Part shown: positions 8,948 to 18,349 of the stretch, one piece after another
Layout of the letters: every line of letters begins with the position of its first letter
Numbering within the stretch: position 1 is the stretch's first letter
From: a bacterium
GTDB taxonomy: Bacteria > SZUA-79 > Acidulodesulfobacterales > Acidulodesulfobacteraceae
Length of the DNA stretch: 64,000 nt
Reading direction: 5' to 3'
NCBI GenBank assembly: GCA_003232385.1
Contig: QIJE01000028.1
Location: forward strand, 1-64,000
Notes under the pieces: generated by a model
The model's database searches: none
What the model was told of the DNA's origin: nothing
The model's input: only the letters and a program-made list of their open reading frames with translations
Made by a program: the position numbers and the translations under genes

Positions 8948-10246
8948 ATGGCGCAAGGTTTTGAAAATTTAGGAAAAATTCCGGAATTAAGAAATCGTAT
9001 ACTTTATACACTTTTAATGTTTGTCGTGTTCAGAGTAGGGGTGCATATAACTACTCCGGGTGTTAATCCTACCGCTTTAGCTCAATTTTTTAGCGCTTCC
9101 AATAGTAATCTATTTGGGCTCTTTAATATGTTTACGGGAGGAGCGTTAGCCCGTTTTTCGATATTTTCTCTCGGTATTATGCCGTATATCAGCTCGGCAA
9201 TAATATTCGAAATGCTTCCTATGGTTGTTCCGTCTCTTGATAGGCTGCAGAAAGAGGGAGAGGCGGGAAGAAAAAAGTTTATGCAGTATATAAGGTACGG
9301 TACGGTTATTCTTTCTTTGTTTCAAGCTATGGGAATAACCTACGGAATCGAGGTTATGCGGAGTCCGTCAGGTTTGCCGGTAGTTAATCATCCGGGCTTG
9401 AGTTTTATGGTTATATCCGTTATAGCCCTTACTGCCGGAACCGTATTTGTAATGTGGATAGGCGAAGAAATTTCGGAGCATGGAATCGGAAACGGTATTT
9501 CTCTTATAATATTTGCCGGTATCGTTGCGGCTATCCCCGCAGCATTTATAAATGCGCTTAAGATGGTGCGACTTGGCGAACTCAATATAATGTTATTGAT
9601 TTTAATTGTCGCAATGATGATTTTAGTCATTGGGTTTATCGTATTCGTAGAATCGGCACAAAGACGCATTCCCGTGCAGTATGCGAAAAAGATGGTAGGG
9701 AGGAAATTATATTCGGGGCAAAGTAGCTATCTTCCGTTGAAGGTGAATACGCCCGGCGTTATTCCACCTATTTTTGCTATGTCCATACTTCTGTTTCCTA
9801 CTACTATTGCTAATTTTATTAAGATACCTATATTTGAGGGCATATCTAGATATTTAAATCCTGCAGGAGTGCTTTATAACGCGATTTATGTTATATTGAT
9901 TTTTTTCTTTGCCTTCTTTTATACTGCTATTACGTTTAAAGTGGATAATGTTGCCGATGATTTACGTAAATACGGCGGTAACATTCCGGGAATTAAACCG
10001 GGTAAATCGACGGCTACATATATAGATAGAATTTTAAACAGGGTTACGTTTATCGGAGCGATATATGTTTCGTTAGTTTGTTTATTGCCGACCATCTTGA
10101 TTAACCAGATACATGTGCCGTTTTATTTTGGAGGTACGGGACTTTTGATAGTAGTAGTAGTAGCTATGGATACTATAGTGCAGATTCAATCTCATTTGCT
10201 ATATAGGAATTACGATAGCCTGCTTAAGAAAGCGTCTAAAAAATAA
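8948..10246 (+). CDS. secY: Protein translocase subunit SecY
   Basis: Channel subunit of the SecYEG translocon in the inner membrane, 432 aa, with ten predicted membrane segments. The plug and first-helix region (FRVGVHITTPGVNP) and the large cytoplasmic loop (ESAQRRIPVQYAKKMVGRK) that contacts SecA and the ribosome are present. DDLRKYGGNIPGIKPGKST lies in the following cytoplasmic loop. It serves export of lptD, the secretin, the pilins and the cytochrome in this window. Confidence 0.97.
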   Translation: MAQGFENLGKIPELRNRILYTLLMFVVFRVGVHITTPGVNPTALAQFFSASNSNLFGLFNMFTGGALARFSIFSLGIMPYISSAIIFEMLPMVVPSLDRLQKEGEAGRKKFMQYIRYGTVILSLFQAMGITYGIEVMRSPSGLPVVNHPGLSFMVISVIALTAGTVFVMWIGEEISEHGIGNGISLIIFAGIVAAIPAAFINALKMVRLGELNIMLLILIVAMMILVIGFIVFVESAQRRIPVQYAKKMVGRKLYSGQSSYLPLKVNTPGVIPPIFAMSILLFPTTIANFIKIPIFEGISRYLNPAGVLYNAIYVILIFFFAFFYTAITFKVDNVADDLRKYGGNIPGIKPGKSTATYIDRILNRVTFIGAIYVSLVCLLPTILINQIHVPFYFGGTGLLIVVVVAMDTIVQIQSHLLYRNYDSLLKKASKK

Positions 10247-10305
10247 GAATGCCCCGGTTTTATGGGTCAACAATATAATATTAAATAATAAAGAGGGAAA
10301 AAGAG

Positions 10306-10953
10306 ATGAAAAGCAAAATTTATATTTTAATAGGTCCTCCGGGGGCAGGTAAGGGAACCCAGGCTAAGAATATTGCAAGTAATAAGGATTTTGTTCTTAT
10401 TTCCACCGGCGATCTTCTGAGGGACAATGTCGGGCGTAAAACCGAACTCGGCGCGATTGCAAAATCATATATGGATAAAGGGGAACTTGTCCCTACCGAA
10501 CTTGTTACTAAAATGATAAAGGCTAATATTAAACAAAACATTGGGAAAAACGGATTTTTGTTTGACGGGTTTCCAAGGGATTTATCTCAAAATTCTCTAC
10601 TTGACGAAATGCTAAAAGAGTTCGACTTGGAAGTAGATAGGATAATTTATATAGACGTGAAAGATGAAACCATATATGAAAGACTTACTAACAGAAGGAT
10701 ATGCCCAAAATGTAAAGATGTTTACCATATGAAATATAATCCTCCCAAAAAGGATGAATTGTGCGATAACTGTGAAGAGCAGTTGATAACGAGAGATGAC
10801 GATAAATTAGATGTTATCAAGAAGAGATTGGATGTTTATCATAATTCAACGCAGCCTTTAGTGGATTATTTCGAAAAAATGGGCAAGATAACTAAAATTA
10901 ACGGAGAAAAAGCTCCAAAAGAGGTTGAGGCAGAGATTATTTCCAATATATAA
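10306..10953 (+). CDS. adk: Adenylate kinase, zinc-lid type
   Basis: Catalyses ATP + AMP = 2 ADP; 215 aa, long-lid bacterial form. The P-loop GPPGAGKGTQAKN is at residues 8-20, the AMP-site segment STGDLLRDN and the FDGFPRD motif follow. The lid carries four cysteines (CPKC and CDNC), the structural-zinc version typical of Gram-positives and many deltaproteobacteria. GAGGGAAAAAGAG ribosome-binding region. Located after secY as in many genomes. Confidence 0.96.
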   Translation: MKSKIYILIGPPGAGKGTQAKNIASNKDFVLISTGDLLRDNVGRKTELGAIAKSYMDKGELVPTELVTKMIKANIKQNIGKNGFLFDGFPRDLSQNSLLDEMLKEFDLEVDRIIYIDVKDETIYERLTNRRICPKCKDVYHMKYNPPKKDELCDNCEEQLITRDDDKLDVIKKRLDVYHNSTQPLVDYFEKMGKITKINGEKAPKEVEAEIISNI

Positions 10954-10960
10954 GCAATAG

Positions 10961-11701
10961 ATGATAAACCTTAAAAATAAAGTAGATATCGAAGGGATAA
11001 AAGCTGCGGGGCAGATCGTAAGGAAGGTATTATTGGAATTATCCGGTATTACAAAACCGGGCATTAAAACAATTGAATATGATATAAAATCGGAAAAGTT
11101 GGTGGCGTCATTAAACGCATCGCCGGCATTTAAGGGATACAACGGGTTTCCGTATTCTGTTTGCGTATCTGTGAACGATGAAGTCGTTCATGGTTTTCCT
11201 TCTCAAAGGAGACTTAGGAACGGTGACATAGTTAGTTTGGATTTTGGTTCCTATTATAAGGGTTATTATGCGGATGCGGCGATTACTCTTGCCGTAGGGG
11301 ATGTTTCAAATACGGCATCGGATCTTATGAGTGTTACCGAGAATGCCTTGAATATTGGAATATCCAAGGCGGTTTGCGGTAATAAAATAAACGATATCTC
11401 TTTGGCGATAGAAAATTTTGTAGTAAGCAATAAATGTTCGGTTGTAAAGGATTTTGTAGGTCACGGAGTCGGATTTAAATTGCATGAGGACCCACAGGTT
11501 CCGAATTATTATGTTAAAGGGAACGATATTTTGATAAAAGAAGGTTTAGTAATAGCCATTGAGCCGATGGTAAATGAGCTTGAATATAAAGTGAGGGTTA
11601 AGAAAAATAGGTGGACGGTTATTACTAAAGATAGAGGGTTCTCCGCTCATTTTGAGCATACCGTCGTGGTAACTAAAGAAGGACCGCAAATTCTAACATA
11701 G
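10961..11701 (+). CDS. map: Methionine aminopeptidase, type I
   Basis: Removes the initiator Met from nascent proteins; 246 aa. All five metal ligands can be placed: Asp in SLDFGSYY, Asp in YYADAAI, His in [13 protein letters not shown], Glu in IEPMV and Glu in AHFEHTV. There is no N-terminal zinc-finger extension (type Ia). It begins seven bases after adk, a usual adk-map-infA order. Confidence 0.96.
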   Translation: MINLKNKVDIEGIKAAGQIVRKVLLELSGITKPGIKTIEYDIKSEKLVASLNASPAFKGYNGFPYSVCVSVNDEVVHGFPSQRRLRNGDIVSLDFGSYYKGYYADAAITLAVGDVSNTASDLMSVTENALNIGISKAVCGNKINDISLAIENFVVSNKCSVVKDFVGHGVGFKLHEDPQVPNYYVKGNDILIKEGLVIAIEPMVNELEYKVRVKKNRWTVITKDRGFSAHFEHTVVVTKEGPQILT

Positions 11702-11709
11702 GAAAATTT

Positions 11710-11931
11710 ATGGCAGGCAAAGAGGATCTGATAGAAGTCGAAGGGACGGTTGTTGAGCCGTTGCCCAACGCCATGTTCAGGGTTGAATTGGAAAATGGCT
11801 ATAAGGTATTGGCTCATATATCCGGAAAAATGCGCATGCATTATATTAAAATTCTTTCCGGCGATAAGGTGACCGTTCAATTGTCGCCTTACGATTTAAG
11901 CAGGGGACGCATCGTATTTAGAGGGAAATAA
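11710..11931 (+). CDS. infA: Translation initiation factor IF-1
   Basis: OB-fold factor that binds the ribosomal A site during initiation, 73 aa. [20 protein letters not shown] and [19 protein letters not shown] are near-universal sequence. It is followed by rpmJ and rpsM, the standard order. Confidence 0.97.
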   Translation: MAGKEDLIEVEGTVVEPLPNAMFRVELENGYKVLAHISGKMRMHYIKILSGDKVTVQLSPYDLSRGRIVFRGK

Positions 11932-12000
11932 TTTATAAAATAATGATAATAATTTCGATGTGTGTTTTATTTAACAGGGCACATATTAGGGGAGTTAAAA

Positions 12001-12114
12001 TTGAAAGTGAGATCTTCGGTAAAAAAAATATGCAGTAAATGCAAGGTTATAAGAAGAAAGGGAGTCGTAAGAGTAATATGCGAAAACCCTAAACATAAGC
12101 AGCGTCAAGGTTAA
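12001..12114 (+). CDS. rpmJ: 50S ribosomal protein L36 (TTG start, too short for ORF track)
   Basis: A 37-codon gene not listed in the ORF track. It starts with TTG behind AGGGGAG and encodes [14 protein letters not shown], then [20 protein letters not shown]. This is the zinc-binding L36 form, with the C-x2-C pair followed by Cys and His ligands. The position between infA and rpsM is the expected one. Translation of the raw sequence runs without interruption to TAA. Confidence 0.95.
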   Translation: MKVRSSVKKICSKCKVIRRKGVVRVICENPKHKQRQG

Positions 12115-12127
12115 AAAGGGAGGCAAT

Positions 12128-12508
12128 ATGGCGAGAATTTCCGGTATAGATTTACCAAAAAACAAAAGAATTGAAATTGCCTTGACTTATATTTACGGTA
12201 TAGGGCGGTCGTTATCTATTAGGATTTTAAATAAAGCCGATATCGACATAAATATCAAGACAAAAGAACTGACCGATATCCAAGTTAACAGTATTAGGCA
12301 GATAATAGATAACGGATATGAAGTAGAAGGAGATTTAAGAAGAGAAATACAGATGAACGTGAAACGGCTTATTGATATAGGCAGTTATAGAGGATTGAGG
12401 CATAGAAGGGGTTTGCCGGTAAGGGGGCAGAGGACTAAAACTAATGCAAGAACAAGGAAAGGGCATAGGAAATCTTCAATTAATATAAAGACGGCGAAGA
12501 CAAAATAA
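12128..12508 (+). CDS. rpsM: 30S ribosomal protein S13
   Basis: Small-subunit head protein that bridges to the 50S and contacts P-site tRNA, 126 aa. [25 protein letters not shown] and [25 protein letters not shown] are canonical. GGGAGG ribosome-binding site. It opens the portion equivalent to the alpha operon. Confidence 0.96.
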   Translation: MARISGIDLPKNKRIEIALTYIYGIGRSLSIRILNKADIDINIKTKELTDIQVNSIRQIIDNGYEVEGDLRREIQMNVKRLIDIGSYRGLRHRRGLPVRGQRTKTNARTRKGHRKSSINIKTAKTK

Positions 12509-12552
12509 AGTCAGAAAATTAATTTTTAATTTAGGACCTATTCGAGGTATAA

Positions 12553-12948
12553 ATGGCTAACACAAAAAAAAAGGCGGTAAAGAAGAGAAAAGAGAAGAAA
12601 AATATTCAAAATGCAATTGCTCATATAAGGTCGACGTTTAATAATACTATAGTTAGTATTACTGATTTAAACGGAAACGTTCTTTCATGGGCGAGCTCAG
12701 GCACAAGCGGATTTAAAGGCTCCAGAAAAAGCACCCCGTATGCGGGGCAGATGGCTGCCGAACAGGCGGCAAAAAAGGTATCGGATTATGGAGTTTCTAA
12801 TATAGAAGTTTATATAAAGGGTCCGGGCGGAGGCAGGGAATCTGCATTAAGAGCTCTTCAGAGTTCCGGTCTTAATATTACGTTAATAAAGGATGTTACT
12901 CCCATACCTCACAACGGATGCAGGCCTCCGAAAAGAAGACGGGTTTAA
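12553..12948 (+). CDS. rpsK: 30S ribosomal protein S11
   Basis: Platform protein near the Shine-Dalgarno helix, 131 aa. [39 protein letters not shown] and [13 protein letters not shown] match the family throughout, including the conserved C-terminus with its Asn-Gly isoaspartate site. Lysine-rich N-terminal tail. Confidence 0.97.
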   Translation: MANTKKKAVKKRKEKKNIQNAIAHIRSTFNNTIVSITDLNGNVLSWASSGTSGFKGSRKSTPYAGQMAAEQAAKKVSDYGVSNIEVYIKGPGGGRESALRALQSSGLNITLIKDVTPIPHNGCRPPKRRRV

Positions 12949-13014
12949 ATCTTTAAAACGTTAAAAATTATAATTATTAAGTTAAGCAAGCTATGAAATT
13001 TATGAGGTGAAAAG

Positions 13015-13641
13015 GTGGCTAAGTACAGTGGTGCAGTTTGTAAATTATGCAGGAGAGAAGGCGAAAAACTTTTTTTAAAAGGAGATAGGTGTTATTCCGA
13101 TAAGTGTTCATACGATAAGAGAGAATATGCTCCGGGAGAGCATAAGAATATGAGGAGAAAATTATCCGAATACGGAGGGCAGCTCAGAGAGAAACAGAAA
13201 CTAAAAAGATCTTACGGACTTATGGAAAAACAGTTTAAAAAGACATATATAATTGCAGAAAGAATGAGCGGAATTACAGGAGAAAACCTGATTTCTCTAT
13301 TGGAAAGAAGGCTTGACAATGCTGTTTATGTGTTAGGATTTGCCGTTTCTCGCAAGCTTGGAAGACTCTTAGTTGCGCACGGACATTTCTTGGTTAACGA
13401 TAAAAAGGTAGATATCCCTTCATTTGTTTTGAAACAGGGGGATAGGATCACTGTTCGCGAGAAAAGTAGAAAATACGATGTCATAAAAACTTCATTAGAG
13501 TCTGCCGCGAGAAGATCGTGTCCCGAATATTTCGAATTGAATGCGGATGCCTACGAGGGCACGTTAAAAGCGATTCCGGAAAGGGATGAAATCATGTCTA
13601 CGGTAGACGAAAAGCTTATAGTAGAACTTTATTCTAAATAA
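13015..13641 (+). CDS. rpsD: 30S ribosomal protein S4, zinc type (GTG start)
   Basis: Primary 16S rRNA-binding assembly protein, 208 aa. GTG start; the upstream GAGGTG is the ribosome-binding site. The N-terminus has the C+ cysteine pattern CKLCRREG with later RCYSDKC, indicating the zinc-binding version. An S4 RNA-binding domain sits at about residues 98-160 (LERRLDNAVYVLGFAVSRK). In E. coli S4 autoregulates the alpha operon. Confidence 0.96.
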   Translation: MAKYSGAVCKLCRREGEKLFLKGDRCYSDKCSYDKREYAPGEHKNMRRKLSEYGGQLREKQKLKRSYGLMEKQFKKTYIIAERMSGITGENLISLLERRLDNAVYVLGFAVSRKLGRLLVAHGHFLVNDKKVDIPSFVLKQGDRITVREKSRKYDVIKTSLESAARRSCPEYFELNADAYEGTLKAIPERDEIMSTVDEKLIVELYSK

Positions 13642-13670
13642 GCGTCAAATAAAATTTTTTCGGAGGCGAT

Positions 13671-14681
13671 ATGAAAAAAGATTGGCTTTCGCTTATTAAG
13701 CCAAAGAAGATAGAATTCGAGAAAGAAACATATACCGATTATTACGGAAAATTAACGGTAGAGCCGTTGGAGAGAGGTCTTGGTATTACCATTGGCAATG
13801 CCGTTCGTCGGGTTCTTTTGTCATCAATAGTAGGATATAAAATATCCGAGATTAAGATTGAAGGTGTGTCACATGAATTTACTTTTATTCCGGGAGTTGT
13901 GGAAGATATTACGGAGATTATATTAAATTTAAAAGATATCGACTTTGACATTACTTCCGATCAGCCCGAACCGGCATATATAGATATCGACAGAGAAGGC
14001 GATGTTTATGCCTCGGATATTAAAACGTCGCAAAACATTGAGGTAGTAAACAAAGAGAAGAGGATTCTAAAGATAGCCGAAGGCGGTAGTTTTAAGGCTC
14101 AAATGCTTGTCGTCGGAGGCAGAGGATATGTACCCAGCGAACTTAATTCCCGTGAGGAGGCCCCTGTAGGGACTATTTTCTTAGACGTTTCTTTTTCACC
14201 GGTCAAAAAGGTTACCATGGATGTTTCCTATGCAAGAGTCGGGGGGATAACGGATTACGATAAACTCGTAATAGAAATATTTACAAACGGTTATATTACC
14301 CCGGAGGATGCTCTTACTTCCGCATCTTTAATGCTACAAGAACAAGTTTCGGTCCTTGCAACATTTGGAGAAATGGACCAATTATCACTATCGGATAAAA
14401 AGGTGCAACCGGATGCAGAGAAGCTGTCGGAAAATCATTTAAACGAGAACTTGTTTAAGAACGTAGATGAGCTGGAGCTTTCCGTCAGATCTGCAAATTG
14501 TCTTAAGAATGCCGATATAAAAACAATCAATGAGTTGGTTCAAAAAACCGAAGGAGAAATGTTAAGAACAAAGAATTTCGGCAGGAAGTCTCTTAATGAG
14601 ATAAAAGAGGTTTTATCTACTATGGGATTGGGTTTTGGGATGAAGGTAGATGATGTGGCTATACGAAAACAAGAGAAATAA
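13671..14681 (+). CDS. rpoA: RNA polymerase alpha subunit
   Basis: 336 aa. The N-terminal dimerisation domain shows [29 protein letters not shown], the core-assembly signature. The C-terminal domain (from about residue 255: [20 protein letters not shown]) is the DNA- and activator-binding helical domain, so UP-element recognition is probably retained. CGGAGGCGAT ribosome-binding site. It lies between rpsD and rplQ as in most bacteria. Confidence 0.97.
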   Translation: MKKDWLSLIKPKKIEFEKETYTDYYGKLTVEPLERGLGITIGNAVRRVLLSSIVGYKISEIKIEGVSHEFTFIPGVVEDITEIILNLKDIDFDITSDQPEPAYIDIDREGDVYASDIKTSQNIEVVNKEKRILKIAEGGSFKAQMLVVGGRGYVPSELNSREEAPVGTIFLDVSFSPVKKVTMDVSYARVGGITDYDKLVIEIFTNGYITPEDALTSASLMLQEQVSVLATFGEMDQLSLSDKKVQPDAEKLSENHLNENLFKNVDELELSVRSANCLKNADIKTINELVQKTEGEMLRTKNFGRKSLNEIKEVLSTMGLGFGMKVDDVAIRKQEK

Positions 14682-14710
14682 TTTGTCAAATATTATATTT
14701 AGGGGTTAAA

Positions 14711-15076
14711 ATGCGTCATAGAAAAATTAAGACAAGACTAAATAGAACGTCTTCGCATAGGGCTGCTTTACTTAGAAATATGGCCTCTTCGCTTATAGAG
14801 CATGAAAGAATAGAAACAACCCTACCTAAGGCCAAGGTTTTAAGGGGCTACGTAGAAAGACTTGTTACGCTGGGGAAATTAGACACTACGGCTAGAAGGC
14901 GAGCCGTATTCTCAAAGTTAAGAAATAAAGAAGCGACTACTAAACTTTTTAAAGATTTGGGGCAGAGATTTAAAGATAGACCGGGAGGATATGTTAGAAT
15001 AATCAAGACCGGTTATAGGGCGGGCGATGCCAGTCCTATAGGGTTCATCGAGTTTGTCGCGAAAGAAAAAGGATAA
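14711..15076 (+). CDS. rplQ: 50S ribosomal protein L17
   Basis: Last gene of the ribosomal cluster, 121 aa. [37 protein letters not shown] is the family N-terminus. No hairpin with a T-run follows in the 66 bases before trpE, so some read-through into the trp genes is possible in addition to their own promoter. Confidence 0.96.
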   Translation: MRHRKIKTRLNRTSSHRAALLRNMASSLIEHERIETTLPKAKVLRGYVERLVTLGKLDTTARRRAVFSKLRNKEATTKLFKDLGQRFKDRPGGYVRIIKTGYRAGDASPIGFIEFVAKEKG

Positions 15077-15124
15077 GCCGATTTATAAGTAGGTATTGAA
15101 CGACTATGATAAAGAAAAAAAATA

Positions 15125-15133
15125 TGATATAAT
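15125..15133 (+). promoter_or_regulatory. Extended -10 promoter for the trp unit (leaderless start)
   Basis: TGATATAAT is a perfect extended -10 element (TGn followed by TATAAT). No good -35 lies 16-18 bases upstream, which extended -10 promoters do not need. Transcription should begin near 15139-15141, only two to four bases before the trpE ATG at 15143, and there is no ribosome-binding site. The seen facts are the motif and the spacing; the leaderless reading is inference. Confidence 0.6.
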
Positions 15134-15142
15134 CCCTACGTT

Positions 15143-16669
15143 ATGCCTATTATAAATTACGAGGATGTTTTAAACACGCCGGAAGCATTCAATGTCATTC
15201 CAGTTGTCTATGAAATTAGCGGCGATATGGAAACTCCGATATCGATGTTTTCGTCTTTCCACAGGGAGTCCTATGCGTTTTTTTTCGAGAGTACGGAAGG
15301 CATAGGAAAATGGGGAAGGTATTCCTTTATATGCTTGAACCCGTTTTTAACGATAAGTCTTCGAGGAGACGCACTTAGCATTGATAATTTTACCGATTAT
15401 CAACTTGAATTTCCCTCAAGTATAAGCCTTAAAAATTTGGACGGAGATGTTTTTTCATACGTAAAGAAGGTTCTGTCTCATTTTAAGCTGTATAAGAATG
15501 GATTGTCGGAAGATTTTATCGGAGGGTTGTTCGGTTATTTAGGATATGAAATAAATGGTCTTATCGAAAAATTGCCTCCGCAAAAAGCCGATATTACGGA
15601 TGTATATGATCTTTTCTTTATGCTCCCCAGAGATATAGTTGTTTATGACGCTTTAAATCAGGCCATTAAGATAATATCTTTTTTGTTTAGAGATAATTCA
15701 AACAGAAAACGGCTGAAAAAAGATTACGAATCGACGCTTCAAAGGATAGACAGGATATCCGGAGTTATTAAAAAGAGGAAATTCGAATCTAAAGAAGACG
15801 AAAACGATAAAAATTCCGGTATAGAGGTAGAAGACGAAACGAATTTTAACGAATTTGAGAGAAATGTTTTATCCGCCAAAGAATACATACTTCGTGGAGA
15901 TATATTCCAGGTTCAGGTATCTCGCAGAAAAAAAATCATCAATCCGCCAGACCCTTTTCTCTTCTATCGCGCCCTTAGGCTTATAAATCCTTCTCCCTAT
16001 ATGTTTTATCTCAAGATCGGTGATTTTGTCATTGCAGGCTCATCCCCAGAAAACTTAGTAAAACTTACGAACCGCGACATCGAAACGAGGCCTATCGCCG
16101 GTACCATAAAAAGGGGTGAAGATTCTGCATCCGATGATATCCTTGCAGACGAACTGCTGAATGACCCTAAAGAACGAGCGGAACATATCATGCTGGTGGA
16201 TTTAAGTAGGAACGACATAGGGAGGGTTTCAGAAAAAGGAACCGTTAAGATTGAAAAACTCATGTATATCGAAAAATATTCTCATGTTCAGCATATAGTT
16301 ACGAGCGTCTTGTCTCAGATTAAAGACGGGTTGGACGCATTTGATTTAATTAAGGCAACGTATCCGGCGGGTACCGTTACCGGGGCTCCGAAAGTAAGGG
16401 CTATGGAAATAATAAATGAGTTAGAGAATTCAAAGAGAGGGGTATATGCCGGGGGCGTAGGCTATTTCGATTTTTTAGAAGATAACGGTTGCCGGAAAAT
16501 GGAATTTTGCATAACTATCAGGACGGCGTTATTTAAAAAAGGAGCGGCTTATATTCAGGCTGCCGGCGGTATAGTATATGATTCCACCCCGGAAAACGAA
16601 TTTGCGGAAACAGAAAATAAATTGAGACACTTAATGGCGGCATTTAATCTTGCGCATAGACTTAACTAA
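15143..16669 (+). CDS. trpE: Anthranilate synthase component I
   Basis: Converts chorismate plus ammonia (delivered by TrpG) to anthranilate, the first step of tryptophan synthesis; 508 aa. An N-terminal Anth_synt_I_N domain (SYAFFFESTEG, the region where tryptophan feedback acts in homologues) is followed by the chorismate-binding domain with DIFQVQVSRR, IAGTIKRGEDSASDD, DLSRNDIGRV and YPAGTVTGAPKVRAMEII. No leader peptide with Trp codons or attenuator precedes it. The ATG is the only reasonable start and has no ribosome-binding site. Confidence 0.95.
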   Translation: MPIINYEDVLNTPEAFNVIPVVYEISGDMETPISMFSSFHRESYAFFFESTEGIGKWGRYSFICLNPFLTISLRGDALSIDNFTDYQLEFPSSISLKNLDGDVFSYVKKVLSHFKLYKNGLSEDFIGGLFGYLGYEINGLIEKLPPQKADITDVYDLFFMLPRDIVVYDALNQAIKIISFLFRDNSNRKRLKKDYESTLQRIDRISGVIKKRKFESKEDENDKNSGIEVEDETNFNEFERNVLSAKEYILRGDIFQVQVSRRKKIINPPDPFLFYRALRLINPSPYMFYLKIGDFVIAGSSPENLVKLTNRDIETRPIAGTIKRGEDSASDDILADELLNDPKERAEHIMLVDLSRNDIGRVSEKGTVKIEKLMYIEKYSHVQHIVTSVLSQIKDGLDAFDLIKATYPAGTVTGAPKVRAMEIINELENSKRGVYAGGVGYFDFLEDNGCRKMEFCITIRTALFKKGAAYIQAAGGIVYDSTPENEFAETENKLRHLMAAFNLAHRLN

Positions 16670-16675
16670 AAAATC

Positions 16676-17242
16676 ATGATATTAGTTATAGATAATTATG
16701 ATTCTTTTACCTATAATATAGTGCAGTATATAGGCGAATTAGGATATGACGTTTTGGTTTTCAGAAACGATGCCTTGGGGGTTTCGGATATTTTAGAAAT
16801 GAATCCCGAGAAGATAGTCATTTCGCCGGGGCCTAAAACACCTTCTGAGGCGGGAATTACGGTAGATATTATTCGGAATTTTCATTCTACGACGCCTATA
16901 CTAGGGGTTTGTTTGGGACATCAAGCTATAGGAGAGGCGTTCGGTGCAGATATAATAAGGGCGGAAAACATTATGCACGGAAAGGTTTCATCTATAAAGC
17001 ACGATTCCTCCGTTATTTATAGAGATATATCAAATCCGTTCAATGCGACGAGGTATCATTCTCTTGTAATAAAAAAAGAAAATCTTCCGAAAATTATAAA
17101 AATAACCGCTACGAGTTTGGACGATAACGAAATTATGGGTATAGAAATTAAAGGTTTTAGAGTTTACGGCGTTCAATTCCATCCCGAGTCGGTACTCACT
17201 TCATGCGGAAAGCAAATAATTAATAACTTTTTATCGATATAG
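16676..17242 (+). CDS. trpG: Anthranilate synthase component II, glutamine amidotransferase
   Basis: Class I glutaminase that feeds ammonia to TrpE; 188 aa. Starts with ILVIDNYDSFTYNIVQYI. The nucleophile cysteine is in GVCLGHQAIGEAFG and the catalytic His-Glu pair in GVQFHPESV. It follows trpE by six bases. It could equally serve para-aminobenzoate synthase as PabA, as amphibolic TrpG proteins do; no separate pabA is in the window and folC lies further along the same unit. Confidence 0.94.
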   Translation: MILVIDNYDSFTYNIVQYIGELGYDVLVFRNDALGVSDILEMNPEKIVISPGPKTPSEAGITVDIIRNFHSTTPILGVCLGHQAIGEAFGADIIRAENIMHGKVSSIKHDSSVIYRDISNPFNATRYHSLVIKKENLPKIIKITATSLDDNEIMGIEIKGFRVYGVQFHPESVLTSCGKQIINNFLSI

Positions 17243-17294
17243 CGGTACAATTTGGTGGTATGCCGATAAAAAGGGAGACAAACTAATAAATCAA

Positions 17295-18326
17295 ATGGAG
17301 AAATATTTTATTAAAGACTTGTTGGAATGCGTTCTATCCGGCCGCGATTTAAGCAGAGATGAATCGTTTGATATCTTTAATATGATTCTAAGCGGAGAAC
17401 TGACCAACGCTCAAATAGCTTCTCTCTTGACATCCCTGAAAATTAAGGGAGAAACCGTTGACGAGATAGCGGGTGCGGCGCTTGCAATGAAAGAAAATGC
17501 CGTAAAGATATCTTTGGGAAATAAAATTAAATCGGGACCGGTAGATACATGTGGAACCGGAGGGGATTCCGGGAATACTTTTAATATATCCACCTGCGCC
17601 GCTTTGATTGCAGCCGGCGCAGGTATTAAAATAGCAAAACATGGAAATTATGCCGTTTCGTCTAAATCGGGAAGCGCCGATGTTCTAAAAGAGCTCGGAG
17701 TAAATATTTTTTTAGACGCAGAAGGGGTTTTGAGGTCGATAGAGTATGCGAATATAGGGTTTTTATTTGCCCCTGAGTTTCATACGGCAATGAAATATGC
17801 GGCTTCGGTAAGGAAAGAATTGGGATTTAAAACAATATTTAATATACTGGGTCCGTTAACTAATCCCTTAGGCGTAAAAAAACAGGTAATTGGGGTTTAT
17901 TCCAGAAGTCTATCTGAAAAAATAATCGAGGTTCTTAAGATATTTAATATCGGGAGGGCTTTTGTTGTGCATAGCAGGGACGGCATGGACGAGGTCGGTT
18001 TATCGGGCATAACCGATATTTACGAGTTAGACGCGGGCAGCATAAAATATTTTGAGTTTAATCCGAAAAAATACGGTTTTAATTTTTTTACGCCGAACGA
18101 ATTTAAATCATTATCGGTTGATTCAAGTGCGAAAATTATATATGATATCTTAAGGGGTAATACCGGTCCAAAGAGCGATATCGCAATTTTAAATGCAGGA
18201 TTCGCAATTTTGGTTTCCGGTGCGGTTAATGATTTGCAGGATGCTTTTGGCGCGGCGAGGCGTTCAGTAGAATCCGGCGATGCATTAAATGCCCTAAAAA
18301 ATCTTATTGAGATTTCTAATAAATAA
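17295..18326 (+). CDS. trpD: Anthranilate phosphoribosyltransferase
   Basis: Transfers phosphoribose from PRPP to anthranilate; 343 aa. The PRPP site is seen as DTCGTGGDSGNTFNIST and the following KHGNYAVSSKSGSADVLKELG; NILGPLTNPLG is another family block. It lies 52 bases after trpG; the purine-rich AAAAGGGAGA before it is about twenty bases from the ATG, a long spacing. Confidence 0.95.
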   Translation: MEKYFIKDLLECVLSGRDLSRDESFDIFNMILSGELTNAQIASLLTSLKIKGETVDEIAGAALAMKENAVKISLGNKIKSGPVDTCGTGGDSGNTFNISTCAALIAAGAGIKIAKHGNYAVSSKSGSADVLKELGVNIFLDAEGVLRSIEYANIGFLFAPEFHTAMKYAASVRKELGFKTIFNILGPLTNPLGVKKQVIGVYSRSLSEKIIEVLKIFNIGRAFVVHSRDGMDEVGLSGITDIYELDAGSIKYFEFNPKKYGFNFFTPNEFKSLSVDSSAKIIYDILRGNTGPKSDIAILNAGFAILVSGAVNDLQDAFGAARRSVESGDALNALKNLIEISNK

Positions 18327-18349
18327 GTGTTATTAATATAACGGTAAAA

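Noticed and set aside
15077-15142. Trp leader peptide or attenuator before trpE
   Set aside because: No small ORF with Trp codons and no alternative hairpins; the region is too short once the -10 is placed.
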